In this document: in pieces, positions 7,760-16,572 of the stretch
Layout of the letters: each line of letters opens with the position of its first letter
Numbering within the stretch: position 1 is the first letter of the stretch
DNA from: Acidaminococcus sp. CAG:917
GTDB taxonomy: Bacteria > Bacillota > Clostridia > Christensenellales > CAG-917
Direction of reading: 5' to 3'
Assembly: GCA_000437555.1 (NCBI GenBank)
Contig: FR901023.1
Span: 17,306-48,181 of the forward strand
Length of the DNA stretch: 30,876 nucleotides
Notes under the pieces: model-generated
Seen by the model: only the letters and a program-made list of their open reading frames with translations
Databases searched by the model: none
What the model was told of the DNA's origin: nothing
Made by a program: the position numbers and the translations under genes

Positions 7760-9130
7760 TTATTTTTTTAAATATTTTTCGATGTAAGCGTCTCTTATAC
7801 GCTTAAGTTCGCTCTTCGGCAAAAGCGCAAGCAATTCCCAGCCAAGGTTGAGCGTTTCGATAATCGAGCGATTGGTATTAAATCCCTGAGAGATATATCT
7901 CTTTTCAAATTCCTCGGCAAAATGGGCATACTGTTTATCGACTTCCGAAAGTGCCGACTCACCCAATATCGAACTGAGTTCTTTTGCCTGTTTTCCCGAC
8001 GCGTAAGCCGAGAAAAGCTGGTTCATCGTATCGGCATGGTCCTCACGTGTTTTACCCGCGCCTATACCTTTATCCTTAAGACGGGAAAGCGACGGCATAA
8101 CGTCGATAGGCGGATTAAGTCCTTTTTTATAAAGCTCACGTGAAAGAATAATCTGTCCTTCCGTGATATATCCCGTAAGGTCGGGTATCGGGTGCGTTTT
8201 GTCGTCTTCAGGCATAGTGAGGATAGGTATCTGTGTGATTGAGCCTTTCTTTCCGACGATTCTACCCGCTCTTTCGTAAATGGTGGCGAGGTCGGTATAG
8301 AGATAACCGGGATAACCTCTGCGTCCGGGGACTTCCTTTCTTGCCGCGGAAACCTCACGGAGTGCTTCTGCATAGTTTGTGATATCCGTCATAATTACGA
8401 GAACGTGCATATCCTTTTCAAAAGCAAGATACTCCGCCGCGGTCAATGCCATACGCGGTGTGGATATACGCTCGATAGCGGGGTCGTTTGCAAGGTTTAT
8501 AAACATGACCGCACGCTCTATAGCGCCCGTCTTTCTGAAATCGGATATAAAGAAGTTTGCCTCTTCAAACGTAATTCCGATAGCTGCAAACACAACGGCG
8601 AATTTTGCGTCCGAACCGATAACCTTTGCCTGTCTTGCAATCTGAGCCGCAAGTTCCGCATGCGGAAGTCCCGACATCGAAAACACGGGAAGCTTTTGTC
8701 CTCTGACCAGAGTATTGAGCCCGTCGATAGCCGAAATTCCCGTTTGGATAAACTCGTTAGGATAATCTCTTGCGACGGGGTTGATTGCCCTGCCGTTAAT
8801 GTCGAGTTTCATTTCGGGTATAATGGGAGCGGCTCCGTCTTTGGGACGTCCCATACCGTCGAAAACTCTGCCCAGCATCTCTTCCGAAACGGGGAGTTCG
8901 ACGCTTCTTCCCAAAAATCTCGCCTTTGCCGTAGACATCTTTATTCCCTGCGACGGCTCAAAAAGCTGAACAAGCGCCTTATCTCGGTTGATTTCCAAAA
9001 CCTTACCGTTTCTTACTTCTCCGTCCTCTTGCCTTATCTCGACAAGTTCTTCATATTTAACGCCTTCCACGCCCTCGACGAGCATCAAAGGTCCGACTAC
9101 TTCACGAATTGTTTTATATTCTTTCAACAT
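7760..9130 (-). CDS. ntpB: V-type ATPase subunit B (non-catalytic)
   Basis: This subunit alternates with A in the hexameric head and contributes to the catalytic sites without hydrolysing ATP itself. The 456-residue product has the usual fold, but its P-loop is replaced by SGLPHAEL (153-160), as expected for B. The arginine finger lies in MPSLSRL (Arg350, the same number as in Enterococcus hirae NtpB). The family motif EVPGRRGYPGYLYTDL is also present. The start codon lies one base after the TGA of ntpA, with AAGGAG inside the last ntpA codons, which suggests coupled, near-equal synthesis of A and B. Confidence 0.97.
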   Translation of the reverse strand: MLKEYKTIREVVGPLMLVEGVEGVKYEELVEIRQEDGEVRNGKVLEINRDKALVQLFEPSQGIKMSTAKARFLGRSVELPVSEEMLGRVFDGMGRPKDGAAPIIPEMKLDINGRAINPVARDYPNEFIQTGISAIDGLNTLVRGQKLPVFSMSGLPHAELAAQIARQAKVIGSDAKFAVVFAAIGITFEEANFFISDFRKTGAIERAVMFINLANDPAIERISTPRMALTAAEYLAFEKDMHVLVIMTDITNYAEALREVSAARKEVPGRRGYPGYLYTDLATIYERAGRIVGKKGSITQIPILTMPEDDKTHPIPDLTGYITEGQIILSRELYKKGLNPPIDVMPSLSRLKDKGIGAGKTREDHADTMNQLFSAYASGKQAKELSSILGESALSEVDKQYAHFAEEFEKRYISQGFNTNRSIIETLNLGWELLALLPKSELKRIRDAYIEKYLKK

Positions 9131-9131
9131 A

Positions 9132-10901
9132 TCAGTTCTCTCCTTCGCCCTCTAAGCCGACGATTTCCTGTTTCATCTCTTTGAATAAATCGTCGAAAGA
9201 CGCTAGGTCTTTTTCTTCGATATACTTCGACCTGCCTATCTTCTCCTTTATGGGCAAGAGCATGAGGTCTTCAAGTTCCACGCCTTTTGAAAGAGCGTTG
9301 CGGCAGAGTTTATCGTTTTCTATAATGAGCTTTAACATTTTAAACTGCTTTTTGAGCGAAGCATAAGTATCCACTTCGTGGAAAGCGTTTTGGTGGAGAT
9401 AGTCTTCTCTTATAGATTTAGCCGTCTCCATAGTAAGTCTGTCGGCAGGAGATAACGCATCCATACCTACAAGCCTTACTATTTCGTCAAGCGACGCTTC
9501 CTCTTGCAAAATCTTCATTGCTTCCGCCCTGAGTGACGTCCATTCCTCATCGACGTTCTCTGTATACCAATCGCCGAGTCGGTCGCTGTAAAGCGAATAA
9601 CTCGTCAGCCAGTCTATTGCCGGGAAGTGACGCTTATATGCAAGCTGTGCGCTCAGTCCCCAGAATACCTTAACTATTCTGAGAGTGCTTTGCGAAACAG
9701 GCTCCGAAAGGTCGCCGCCGGGAGGCGAGACGGCTCCGATAGCGGTTATCGAACCTTCCTTGTTTGCCTTGCCCAAAACTTTGACAAGACCTGCTCTTTC
9801 ATAAAACTCCGCAAGACGTGACGAAAGGTAAGCGGGATATCCTTCTTCACCCGGCATTTCCTCGAGACGTCCGCTCATCTCACGGAGAGCTTCCGCCCAA
9901 CGCGATGTGGAGTCTGCCATAATAGCAACGCTGTATCCCATATCCCTGAAATATTCGGCAATGGTGATACCCGTGTAAATACTTGCTTCACGAGCCGCAA
10001 CAGGCATATCCGAGGTGTTTGCTATAAGAACGGTTCTCTTCATAAGCGGCTGTCCGCTTCTCGGGTCGACGAGTTCGGGAAATTCGTTCAAAACGTCCGT
10101 CATCTCGTTTCCTCGCTCTCCGCAGCCGATATATACTATTATGTCTGCATCCGCCCATTTTGCAAGCTGGTGCTGAACAACTGTTTTACCCGAGCCGAAC
10201 GGTCCCGGAACGGCGGCGACGCCGCCTTTTGCTATCGGAAAGAGCGTGTCGATAACTCTCTGTCCCGTGATAAGAGGCTTTTCGGGAGAGAGTTTCTCAT
10301 AATAAGGTCTGCCCTTTCTGACAGGCCATTTTTGAAGCATGCAAACGTCCTTTTTGCCGTGCTTCGTTTCTATTGTGGCAATCGTCTGGTCAATGTTGAA
10401 CTCGCCGATTTTAATATCGACAACCTTGCCTTCTATTCCGTAAGGCACCATAATTCTGTGTTCGGTGACGACGTTTTCCTGCACCACACCGAGAACATCG
10501 CCGGCAACGACCATATCCCCTGCTTTAACCTTTGGCACGAACGCCCAGAGTTTTTCGTGGTCAAGTGCGGGAACGTTTACGCCCCTTTGAATACGGTCAC
10601 CCGCAACTTCTTTAAGTTTGTTAAGCGGACGCTGTATGCCGTCAAAAATTCCCTCTATGAGTCCGGGGGCGAGTTCGACTGAAAGAGGCATACCGGTTGA
10701 ATAAACGTTCTCACCCGGACCAAGTCCCGACGTTTCCTCATAAACCTGAATGGAAGCCTTGTCTCCTCTGAGTTCGATAATTTCGCCGATGAGCTTTTTT
10801 TCGCTCACTCGAACAACGTCATACATTTTACTGTCGCCCATATTTTCCGCAACTATAAGCGGACCTGCGACCTTAACGATTTTACCAATTTGTTCTGCCA
10901 T
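9132..10901 (-). CDS. ntpA: V-type ATPase catalytic subunit A
   Basis: This is the ATP-hydrolysing (or ATP-forming) subunit. The 589-residue protein has the N-terminal beta barrel, the inserted bulge domain specific to V/A-type A subunits (about 110-185), the P-loop GPFGSGKT (233-240), a Walker B region (AIMADSTSRWAEALREMSGR) and the PGEEGYPAYLSSRLAEFYER motif. The P-loop numbering is nearly identical to that of Enterococcus hirae NtpA. It begins three bases after the tandem TAA TAA stops of ntpG, with GAAGAGG eight bases before the ATG. It could run as an ATP synthase if the ion gradient allows; the sequence does not decide the direction. Confidence 0.97.
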   Translation of the reverse strand: MAEQIGKIVKVAGPLIVAENMGDSKMYDVVRVSEKKLIGEIIELRGDKASIQVYEETSGLGPGENVYSTGMPLSVELAPGLIEGIFDGIQRPLNKLKEVAGDRIQRGVNVPALDHEKLWAFVPKVKAGDMVVAGDVLGVVQENVVTEHRIMVPYGIEGKVVDIKIGEFNIDQTIATIETKHGKKDVCMLQKWPVRKGRPYYEKLSPEKPLITGQRVIDTLFPIAKGGVAAVPGPFGSGKTVVQHQLAKWADADIIVYIGCGERGNEMTDVLNEFPELVDPRSGQPLMKRTVLIANTSDMPVAAREASIYTGITIAEYFRDMGYSVAIMADSTSRWAEALREMSGRLEEMPGEEGYPAYLSSRLAEFYERAGLVKVLGKANKEGSITAIGAVSPPGGDLSEPVSQSTLRIVKVFWGLSAQLAYKRHFPAIDWLTSYSLYSDRLGDWYTENVDEEWTSLRAEAMKILQEEASLDEIVRLVGMDALSPADRLTMETAKSIREDYLHQNAFHEVDTYASLKKQFKMLKLIIENDKLCRNALSKGVELEDLMLLPIKEKIGRSKYIEEKDLASFDDLFKEMKQEIVGLEGEGEN

Positions 10902-10904
10902 TTA

Positions 10905-11228
10905 TTAGTCCTCTTCTTTAAATAATATGTCCGAACCGATAGCCTTTTCGATATCTCTTTTAATGCCCTGCATGCCAAAGCCGTTGCTTCCTTCCGCAGA
11001 CGGAATCGGCACGATAACGGGATACGGACGTGATTTATATTTAACGAGCACATGCTCTAAAGTTTGTGCGAGTTTATCCGTTATAAAAATAACTTTATAA
11101 TCTTTCGCAAGATTTTTTATGGTATCCTTTGCCTCAGCTTCCGACGGCACGTTGAATACGTCAAGACCTATCGCCTTGAATGCCAAAACGGAATCTTTGT
11201 CACCTACAACCGCAATTCTGTTAAGCAT
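10905..11228 (-). CDS. ntpG: V-type ATPase subunit F (central stalk)
   Basis: A small soluble subunit (107 residues) that binds the D axle and stimulates ATP hydrolysis. The fold is recognisable from the N-terminus IAVVGDKDSVLAFKAIGLDV, the following VIFITDKLAQTL and the late PVIVPIPSAEG, typical of AtpF/NtpG. The ATG overlaps the ntpC reading frame by eight bases, and GAGG precedes it by five bases within ntpC, so it is probably translated by termination-reinitiation. The protein ends with an acidic tail (FKEED), followed by two TAA codons. Confidence 0.93.
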   Translation of the reverse strand: MLNRIAVVGDKDSVLAFKAIGLDVFNVPSEAEAKDTIKNLAKDYKVIFITDKLAQTLEHVLVKYKSRPYPVIVPIPSAEGSNGFGMQGIKRDIEKAIGSDILFKEED

Positions 11229-12213
11229 ATAAACCTCGCATTCTCTGTTTTATTAAATCGTCGTCAACCTTGTTTTTGATTTTTGCCACCAAAAGTTTTA
11301 ACGTTTTGAGTTCGGTAAGTTTACCGAGATAATATCCCGCTATCGGTGCGGCGGAAAACATCTCTCTCCTTTCCTTTTTAAAAAAGTCAAGTTTAAAGTT
11401 GTCGCATTCCGCCTCGAAACGGGCGAGCCCTTCGGATACGAAAACAGAAACGAGCGCACCGTAAGGCGTAAACTTCATTTTTTCGGCAAACGCCTCGAAA
11501 CTTTGCTCGAACGCAGACGTAAAGAAATCTTTGTCAAGCGTTCCGCTTCCGATAAATCCTTCGGTAAAAAACTTCAAATCGAGATCAGCTCTCTTGGTCC
11601 TCAAAAAAGAAGATATGTTTGCAATGTCGATAGACGAGGTGAAATATTTAATAAGCTCCTTGCGCCTGCCCGCCTTTGCCACCGAAACAGTTTCGGCAAA
11701 CATAGCCTTATCGCAAACGACGTCGATAATATGCGGAGTGACCGTTTCCGACGACTCAAGCGTTTTTACCGCCTTTGCCATATTTTCCGATAACGAATTG
11801 ACGTCCCCCGCCGCGACGGCATTAGTCAAAACGTCCAAAGAATATTTTCCTTCGGTCATATAAAGCTCCGAGTTTTCTTCGTCTTTTTTATCTTTCAAAA
11901 GCTGTCCGCTGTATTTTAGTTTCAAAAGAGCCTTAAGGTTATGATAATCGTGCTCTACCAAAAAAGCCTCGAGTCCGCTTTCGGGAACGACGAGTTCGGT
12001 AAACTCTTTGCCAAGTTCTTTTTCGGCATTTACAAACATAGTGTCAAAATCAAGATTATCGCACCCTAAGCCGTAGCCGTATTCGTTTAAAAGTTTAAAC
12101 GCGTCCTCTAAACTCTCCTGCTCTGAAAGCCTTGCTATCTGTGAATCGTTTAAAAGCTTGACTTCCTTTGCCTTAACTCTCGCGTTTGAAAAGATAAAAT
12201 CGCTGCCGCTCAT
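11221..12213 (-). CDS. ntpC: V-type ATPase subunit C (d/AC39-like socket)
   Basis: This subunit links the central stalk to the membrane rotor ring. The 330-residue, largely helical product matches the AC39/NtpC family in length. Its N-terminus SNARVKAKEVKLLNDSQI and the pattern of three similar helical bundles with conserved small loops support this, as does its place between E and F in the operon. The ATG follows the TAA of ntpE with no gap, and GGAGG sits five bases upstream inside ntpE. As usual for this subunit, there are no catalytic motifs. Confidence 0.92.
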   Translation of the reverse strand: MSGSDFIFSNARVKAKEVKLLNDSQIARLSEQESLEDAFKLLNEYGYGLGCDNLDFDTMFVNAEKELGKEFTELVVPESGLEAFLVEHDYHNLKALLKLKYSGQLLKDKKDEENSELYMTEGKYSLDVLTNAVAAGDVNSLSENMAKAVKTLESSETVTPHIIDVVCDKAMFAETVSVAKAGRRKELIKYFTSSIDIANISSFLRTKRADLDLKFFTEGFIGSGTLDKDFFTSAFEQSFEAFAEKMKFTPYGALVSVFVSEGLARFEAECDNFKLDFFKKERREMFSAAPIAGYYLGKLTELKTLKLLVAKIKNKVDDDLIKQRMRGLYA

Positions 12214-12798
12214 TTATACCTCCGCAAACAATTTTTTTGCTACTTCTTCTTCAAGCTCGTCCTTTAAAATCTGGAATTCGGAATCAAGCGTGAGGTTTTT
12301 ATCCACACCCTTTCCCGAAAGAACGATACCGCCGTCGAATTTGCCGAGCTCCTTGTTTAAGGTAAGCTTAATTTTCTTTTTGGCGGAAATATCTTTAATC
12401 ACGGCTTCGGTGACTATATCTTTTTCCCTTTTGGAAATGGTCACGACGTCACCGTCCTCGGCGTATGAGAGCATACCGAGAATGATTTTTGAATATTTAT
12501 CCTTCGGAAGGTTTTTCACTTTTTCCAATGCCATATCAAAGGTTTTTGCGACGACGTCGTTTTTTGCTCCGAACAACATCTTTTTAGCGTCAAGCTCGGC
12601 TACCGTCTTGGAACGGTTAATTATATCGTCGACGGCAACTGCTTTATCCTTTTGAGCTTTGGCTTTATAAGAATCGCAGAAAGACTCGGCGTCTTGTATT
12701 ATTTTTTCCGCCTTCGCTTTAGCTTCCGCAATTAAAGCTTCTTCCTTTAACTTGGCGTCGGAAATTATTTTTTCGATTATTGCTTCCTTGCCCTGCAT
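12214..12798 (-). CDS. ntpE: V-type ATPase subunit E (peripheral stalk)
   Basis: Subunit E pairs with the NtpF coiled coil to form the stator that holds the A3B3 head. The first 90 residues are a charged coiled coil (LIAEAKAKAEKIIQDAES and similar). A C-terminal globular domain carries the family pattern GGIVLSGKGVDKNLTLD, the usual 'GGvvl...g.i..n.tld' signature. At 194 residues it is of normal length. The SD TGAGG is five bases before the ATG, and the gap to ntpK is 14 bases. Confidence 0.93.
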   Translation of the reverse strand: MQGKEAIIEKIISDAKLKEEALIAEAKAKAEKIIQDAESFCDSYKAKAQKDKAVAVDDIINRSKTVAELDAKKMLFGAKNDVVAKTFDMALEKVKNLPKDKYSKIILGMLSYAEDGDVVTISKREKDIVTEAVIKDISAKKKIKLTLNKELGKFDGGIVLSGKGVDKNLTLDSEFQILKDELEEEVAKKLFAEV

Positions 12799-12812
12799 AA
12801 TTACCTCAAAAA

Positions 12813-13295
12813 TTACATCAAAACAACTTCGGGAATAAATACGGCGAGGAAAGAAATGAGCAATGCCAAAACAGCGTAGGTTTCAACCATAACCGTCATA
12901 ATGATTGCTTTACCGCTTTCTTCGGGACGCTTTGCAACGGTGGCTATACCTGCAACGGCGACTTTTGCCTGATAGATAGCGGAAATGAGACCTGCGATAG
13001 CCATAGGCAAGCAACCTGCCATAATCATAAGACCGCTAGCCTCGGTAAGTGCGTATACTTCGCCGAAAAGATTGACCTTAATAAATACCAAAAACGCGAT
13101 GAGCAATCCGTAAATACCCTGCGTTCCGGGGAGAAGCTGCAAAACGAGACACTTGGAAAACTTTTCGGGGTCTTCCGCCGTAACTCCTGCCACAGCTTTA
13201 CCTGCAAGTCCTACTCCTATTGCGCTGCCTGCGCCTGCCAGACCTGCGGCGAGTGCCGAACCTAAAAGTGCGTAGAATGTTCCGAGTGATACCAT
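12813..13295 (-). CDS. ntpK: V-type ATPase proteolipid subunit K, Na+-type
   Basis: This is the rotor-ring subunit, with two duplicated hairpins (four membrane helices, 160 residues). Only the second hairpin carries the ion-binding carboxylate, Glu138 in MVETYAVL. The partner residues are Leu55, Thr58, Gln59 and Tyr62 in LPGTQGIYG, and Gln109 in SAIYQAKV. They correspond to Leu61, Thr64, Gln65, Tyr68, Gln110 and Glu139, the Na+ site of the Enterococcus hirae ring, so Na+ coupling is predicted. It has the strongest ribosome site of the operon (AGGAGG, ten bases before the ATG), which fits the need for many copies. The SD overlaps the end of ntpI. Confidence 0.95.
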   Translation of the reverse strand: MVSLGTFYALLGSALAAGLAGAGSAIGVGLAGKAVAGVTAEDPEKFSKCLVLQLLPGTQGIYGLLIAFLVFIKVNLFGEVYALTEASGLMIMAGCLPMAIAGLISAIYQAKVAVAGIATVAKRPEESGKAIIMTVMVETYAVLALLISFLAVFIPEVVLM

Positions 13296-13309
13296 AAGTT
13301 TAAAACCTC

Positions 13310-15373
13310 CTACATATCGATGTATGTGTATTTTGTATTTGAACCTAAAGGCTTGAAGAATTTACCTCCGCCTTCATAGAACTTACCGTAAAATTCAATA
13401 AACTGCAATCTCGCGTCGTGAACGTAAGCGCCGAGCCCCGAAATAAACAGATTGAAAGCATGACCGACAATCAAAATGGGTATGGATATTATCGCTCCGA
13501 GCCATACGATTCCTATCATGGAAATCAAAACGGAGCAAAGCATATTTACAACCATTGCGACAACGCCGCCCGCAAGTCCCAAACCGAAAAGACGCGCATA
13601 GCTTAAAATGTCGGAAATGTAGTTTACTCCGTCATAAAACTTTGCGACTCCCGTCAACAGACCAAGTGCCGATTTCTTTTTGATTGCCTGACATATTAAA
13701 ATTGTCAGTGCGCCGATGACGATAAATGCCACGCCTACGTAAAGCGTTCCCGACACTTTGAGGAAAAGCTCTAAGGCGACAAAACCGATGCCGAAGAATA
13801 TAAACAGCCACGAAATGGAAGCGGCAAACGCTTCGACAATATATTCATCTCTTTTTTGCTTGTTCTTTTTGGCAATCTTTATTGCCTTTCTGAAGAGATT
13901 ATAGGCATTACATATAAGACCGGCGATAATTTGCACAACTCCGAGTCCGAGACTTAAAGCAAGCATTAACAGCGGCTCTGACAGCGGTTGGAACCAATTC
14001 AACGAGATAAGCTTTTCGAGGAACGGAGAATCTATTCCCAAAAGCTCAAGGTCGATACCGAACCATCCGCCAAATAAAAATCCCCATATAAAAGTGGAAA
14101 TTCCGCCAAGTGTTACAATTAAAATCAGTTTGCCTTTTCCGGGAACAGGTTTGGTGACTTTCAAAAGTATAAAACCGCCTATCGCAAAGAGCAATCCGTA
14201 ACCGGCGTCCGCAATCATCATTCCAAAGAACAGGAAATAGAAAAACGACATAAGCGGATTGGGGTCAAAATCTCCCCTGTATGACGGAGGACTGTACATA
14301 TCCGTAACGCTTTCAAAAGGTTTAATTAGTTTGTTATTGACTACAAGCGTAGGCACTTCCTCGTCATCATCCGGCTCTCTTAAATCGTAGACCATTTCAT
14401 CGCATACGATGTCGAGGATTTGCTTCAATTTCTCTTCTTCCATTTCGGGATAGAACGCCTCAAGTACGAACACGCTGTCGGTATTTTTAAATTTACCTTC
14501 CGCCTCGATTTTAGCCTGCTCGACAAGATAGTAGTCATACATTATTTTTAAATCTTTTAAATATACCTCGTGAGATAAAGATTCGCCCAAAAGAGCCGTC
14601 TTTTCCGAATTAAGAATATCAATCTCGCTGTTTATCGATATAAGTTTATTTTGGGGAGTCATTTCGAAATCGAGAGTGCCTCTGTTAAACTCAAAGGGCT
14701 GCATAACAGCCGAAAGTTTTTCGACATCCTCTTTAAAACAGACAAAGGCGATTGGCAGATATTTTTCGCCTTCAAAAATCTCATATGAAAAAGGAAATTC
14801 CGAAGCGTTTAACGCCTCTTCCACTTGTGCCTTTTTTTGCGCAGGGAAATAACCGAAAAATGACAGAGTAAAATCCGTTTCTCCAAACGTACTCGGCTTT
14901 AACGGCATCTTTGAGAAAATCTCAACCTGAGATTTTAAGGTGAATAGTTTTGTCTTTTGCCCTGCAATTTCGGAATATCTTGAATTTATTTTTTCTAAGC
15001 TTTCGCATACTTCAAAAAGCTCGCTTTCTTTTTTTGCATAGCTTTCAAACTCGTCAAATTTGAGAGTTGCGGTTTTTTCGCTTATTTTAACTTTAATAGG
15101 CTTATAAACAAACTTGTTTTCCGACTTTGCCGTCTGCTTAACAAGTTTTAAGCCTTCTTTTTTTTCGCTGTTTATGAAATTAATGGCGCCCGAAATTTTG
15201 CTTATCTTTTCGTTAACGTTTTCCGAGGTGACGGAAACGTCGCAAGAGACGGTATTTTCGATATCCCTCGTGCTAATTACTTCGACAAACTTGCTTCTGT
15301 ATAACGCTTTTAAAATTTTAGCTTTCCTGCTGTTATGTGCGACGAGGTAAAGCTTTTTCATTTCAGCAATCAT
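13310..15373 (-). CDS. ntpI: V-type ATPase subunit I (a subunit, ion channel)
   Basis: This 687-residue subunit forms the membrane ion path next to the rotor ring and anchors the stators. The first ~340 residues are soluble and rich in coiled coil. The rest holds about eight membrane helices, starting with the characteristic PLMSFFYFLFFGMMIADAGYG. The conserved arginine that releases the ion from the ring is in SYARLFGLGLAGG (about Arg594), and a second conserved Arg is in VHDARLQFIEF (about Arg655). The start MIAEMKK has GAGG six bases upstream; the internal ATG four codons later has none. The gene lies 12 bases after ntpF. Confidence 0.95.
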   Translation of the reverse strand: MIAEMKKLYLVAHNSRKAKILKALYRSKFVEVISTRDIENTVSCDVSVTSENVNEKISKISGAINFINSEKKEGLKLVKQTAKSENKFVYKPIKVKISEKTATLKFDEFESYAKKESELFEVCESLEKINSRYSEIAGQKTKLFTLKSQVEIFSKMPLKPSTFGETDFTLSFFGYFPAQKKAQVEEALNASEFPFSYEIFEGEKYLPIAFVCFKEDVEKLSAVMQPFEFNRGTLDFEMTPQNKLISINSEIDILNSEKTALLGESLSHEVYLKDLKIMYDYYLVEQAKIEAEGKFKNTDSVFVLEAFYPEMEEEKLKQILDIVCDEMVYDLREPDDDEEVPTLVVNNKLIKPFESVTDMYSPPSYRGDFDPNPLMSFFYFLFFGMMIADAGYGLLFAIGGFILLKVTKPVPGKGKLILIVTLGGISTFIWGFLFGGWFGIDLELLGIDSPFLEKLISLNWFQPLSEPLLMLALSLGLGVVQIIAGLICNAYNLFRKAIKIAKKNKQKRDEYIVEAFAASISWLFIFFGIGFVALELFLKVSGTLYVGVAFIVIGALTILICQAIKKKSALGLLTGVAKFYDGVNYISDILSYARLFGLGLAGGVVAMVVNMLCSVLISMIGIVWLGAIISIPILIVGHAFNLFISGLGAYVHDARLQFIEFYGKFYEGGGKFFKPLGSNTKYTYIDM

Positions 15374-15385
15374 TTACTACCTCGG

Positions 15386-15703
15386 TTAAAACTTCTTTAC
15401 AAAAGAATCACATATAAATTCGGCAATCTTTTCAGACTGTTTTTTCATATTATTCTGAAGAGAATCGGCAAAAATTTTTCCTTCACCGATAATGGATTCC
15501 CTTTGTTTTTGCGCTTTTATTTCCGCTTCGGCACAAACGGATTTAAGCTCTTCTCTGCACTCTAAAACAACGTCTTTGCGCATCTTTTCTGCTTTCATTT
15601 CCGCTTCGAGCACAATTGCTTTTGAATCCTGAACGCCTTTAAAAGAAATTGCGTCAGCTTCGTCTTCCGCGTGTCTGATGTCTTTAATAACTTCCTCTAT
15701 CAT
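15386..15703 (-). CDS. ntpF: V-type ATPase peripheral stalk subunit G/H
   Basis: A 105-residue protein predicted to be almost entirely coiled coil, rich in Glu, Lys and Ala (for example EAEMKAEKMRKDVVLECREE and AEAEIKAQKQRESI). It has the length and position of NtpF of Enterococcus hirae or AhaH of archaea. It pairs with subunit E as the stator. The identification rests on composition and on being the first V-ATPase gene, just before ntpI; coiled coils give little sequence identity. CGGAGG lies four bases before the ATG, and the gap to rpiB is 12 bases. Confidence 0.85.
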   Translation of the reverse strand: MIEEVIKDIRHAEDEADAISFKGVQDSKAIVLEAEMKAEKMRKDVVLECREELKSVCAEAEIKAQKQRESIIGEGKIFADSLQNNMKKQSEKIAEFICDSFVKKF

Positions 15704-15715
15704 ACTGCCTCCGCT

Positions 15716-16162
15716 TTATAGGTTCCTGTTTTCAATATCGGTAATCATATCCACTCTCTTTTGATGACGCCCGCCCTCGAATTCGGCGGTAAACCAAATG
15801 GTCAAAAGCTTTGCCGCGTCTTCGGGAGTAACCACCCTGCCACCGAGACAAAGAATGTTGGAATCGTTATGTTGGCGAGTTGCTTTAGCGCTGAACACGT
15901 CGGACAAAACGGCTGCCCTGATTCCCTTTACTTTATTTGCCGCAATGCTCATTCCTATTCCCGTTCCGCAAAGTAAAACGCCGAGCTCGCAAACTTTATC
16001 GGCAACCGCGTGCGCCACTTTTTCGGCAAATACGGGATAATCCACGGATTCCGTGTCATTAGTCCCGAAATCGACGACGTCGGCTCCAAGTTTGTTTAAT
16101 GTTTCTACAATCGTCTCCTTCAAAACAAAACCGCCGTGGTCACAACCTACTGCAACTTTCAT
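15716..16162 (-). CDS. rpiB: Ribose-5-phosphate isomerase B
   Basis: RpiB (LacA/RpiB family) interconverts ribose 5-phosphate and ribulose 5-phosphate in the non-oxidative pentose phosphate pathway. The 148-residue product has the N-terminal phosphate-binding CDHGG (7-11), the catalytic Cys65 in LLCGTGIGMS and the conserved RQHNDSN (96-102) with His98. Members using allose 6-phosphate exist, but this looks like the common RpiB. It is the first gene behind the promoter at 16194-16222 and lies only 12 bases before ntpF, so it probably shares its transcript with the V-ATPase. GAGG stands six bases before the ATG. Confidence 0.95.
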   Translation of the reverse strand: MKVAVGCDHGGFVLKETIVETLNKLGADVVDFGTNDTESVDYPVFAEKVAHAVADKVCELGVLLCGTGIGMSIAANKVKGIRAAVLSDVFSAKATRQHNDSNILCLGGRVVTPEDAAKLLTIWFTAEFEGGRHQKRVDMITDIENRNL

Positions 16163-16193
16163 ATTTTACCTCGCAATTGCCTTTTATTTGATA

Positions 16194-16222
16194 ATTATAC
16201 AACATATGAAACCATTTTGCAA
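16194..16222 (-). promoter_or_regulatory. Promoter of the rpiB-ntp-Ca2+-ATPase operon
   Basis: -35 box TTGCAA (16217-16222, 4 of 6), 17-base spacer, and -10 box TATAAT (16194-16199, exact consensus). The start is predicted near 16187, with a leader of about 25 bases to the rpiB ATG. No other promoter of this quality was seen inside the operon, so it probably drives about 12 kb of message to the terminator at 3971-3999. No operator-like palindrome stands out. Confidence 0.65.
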
Positions 16223-16572
16223 CTTTATTATTTATCGATTTTTGACTGTCCAAACATAAGAAGAACATCTAAATAAACACGAAACTTCAATTTAATTTTG
16301 TTGTTTTTTAAATGCTTTAATTTACTAATTCGCTTATTCTTAATAATGAATTACAATTTATTTTTTGCGAAATATTTCAAAAAAGTCAGATTATGCTTTC
16401 AAATATTATAATTTTTATATTCAGCCAATTAAAACATTGTTTTCCGAAACAACTGAACCGTCTATAAACAATTATGATTTATGAGCCTGTTACAATGCGG
16501 CATTATATTGTATATAACAACAATATGGAATTTTTCGCCGTTATAATTGCCATTATAATAATCCGTTATAAA

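Noticed and set aside
8405..9184. Plus-strand open frame of 259 codons
   Set aside because: It lies antisense to the well-supported ntpB and the end of ntpA; the composition (Arg/Cys/Ser/His-rich) is that of a shadow frame.
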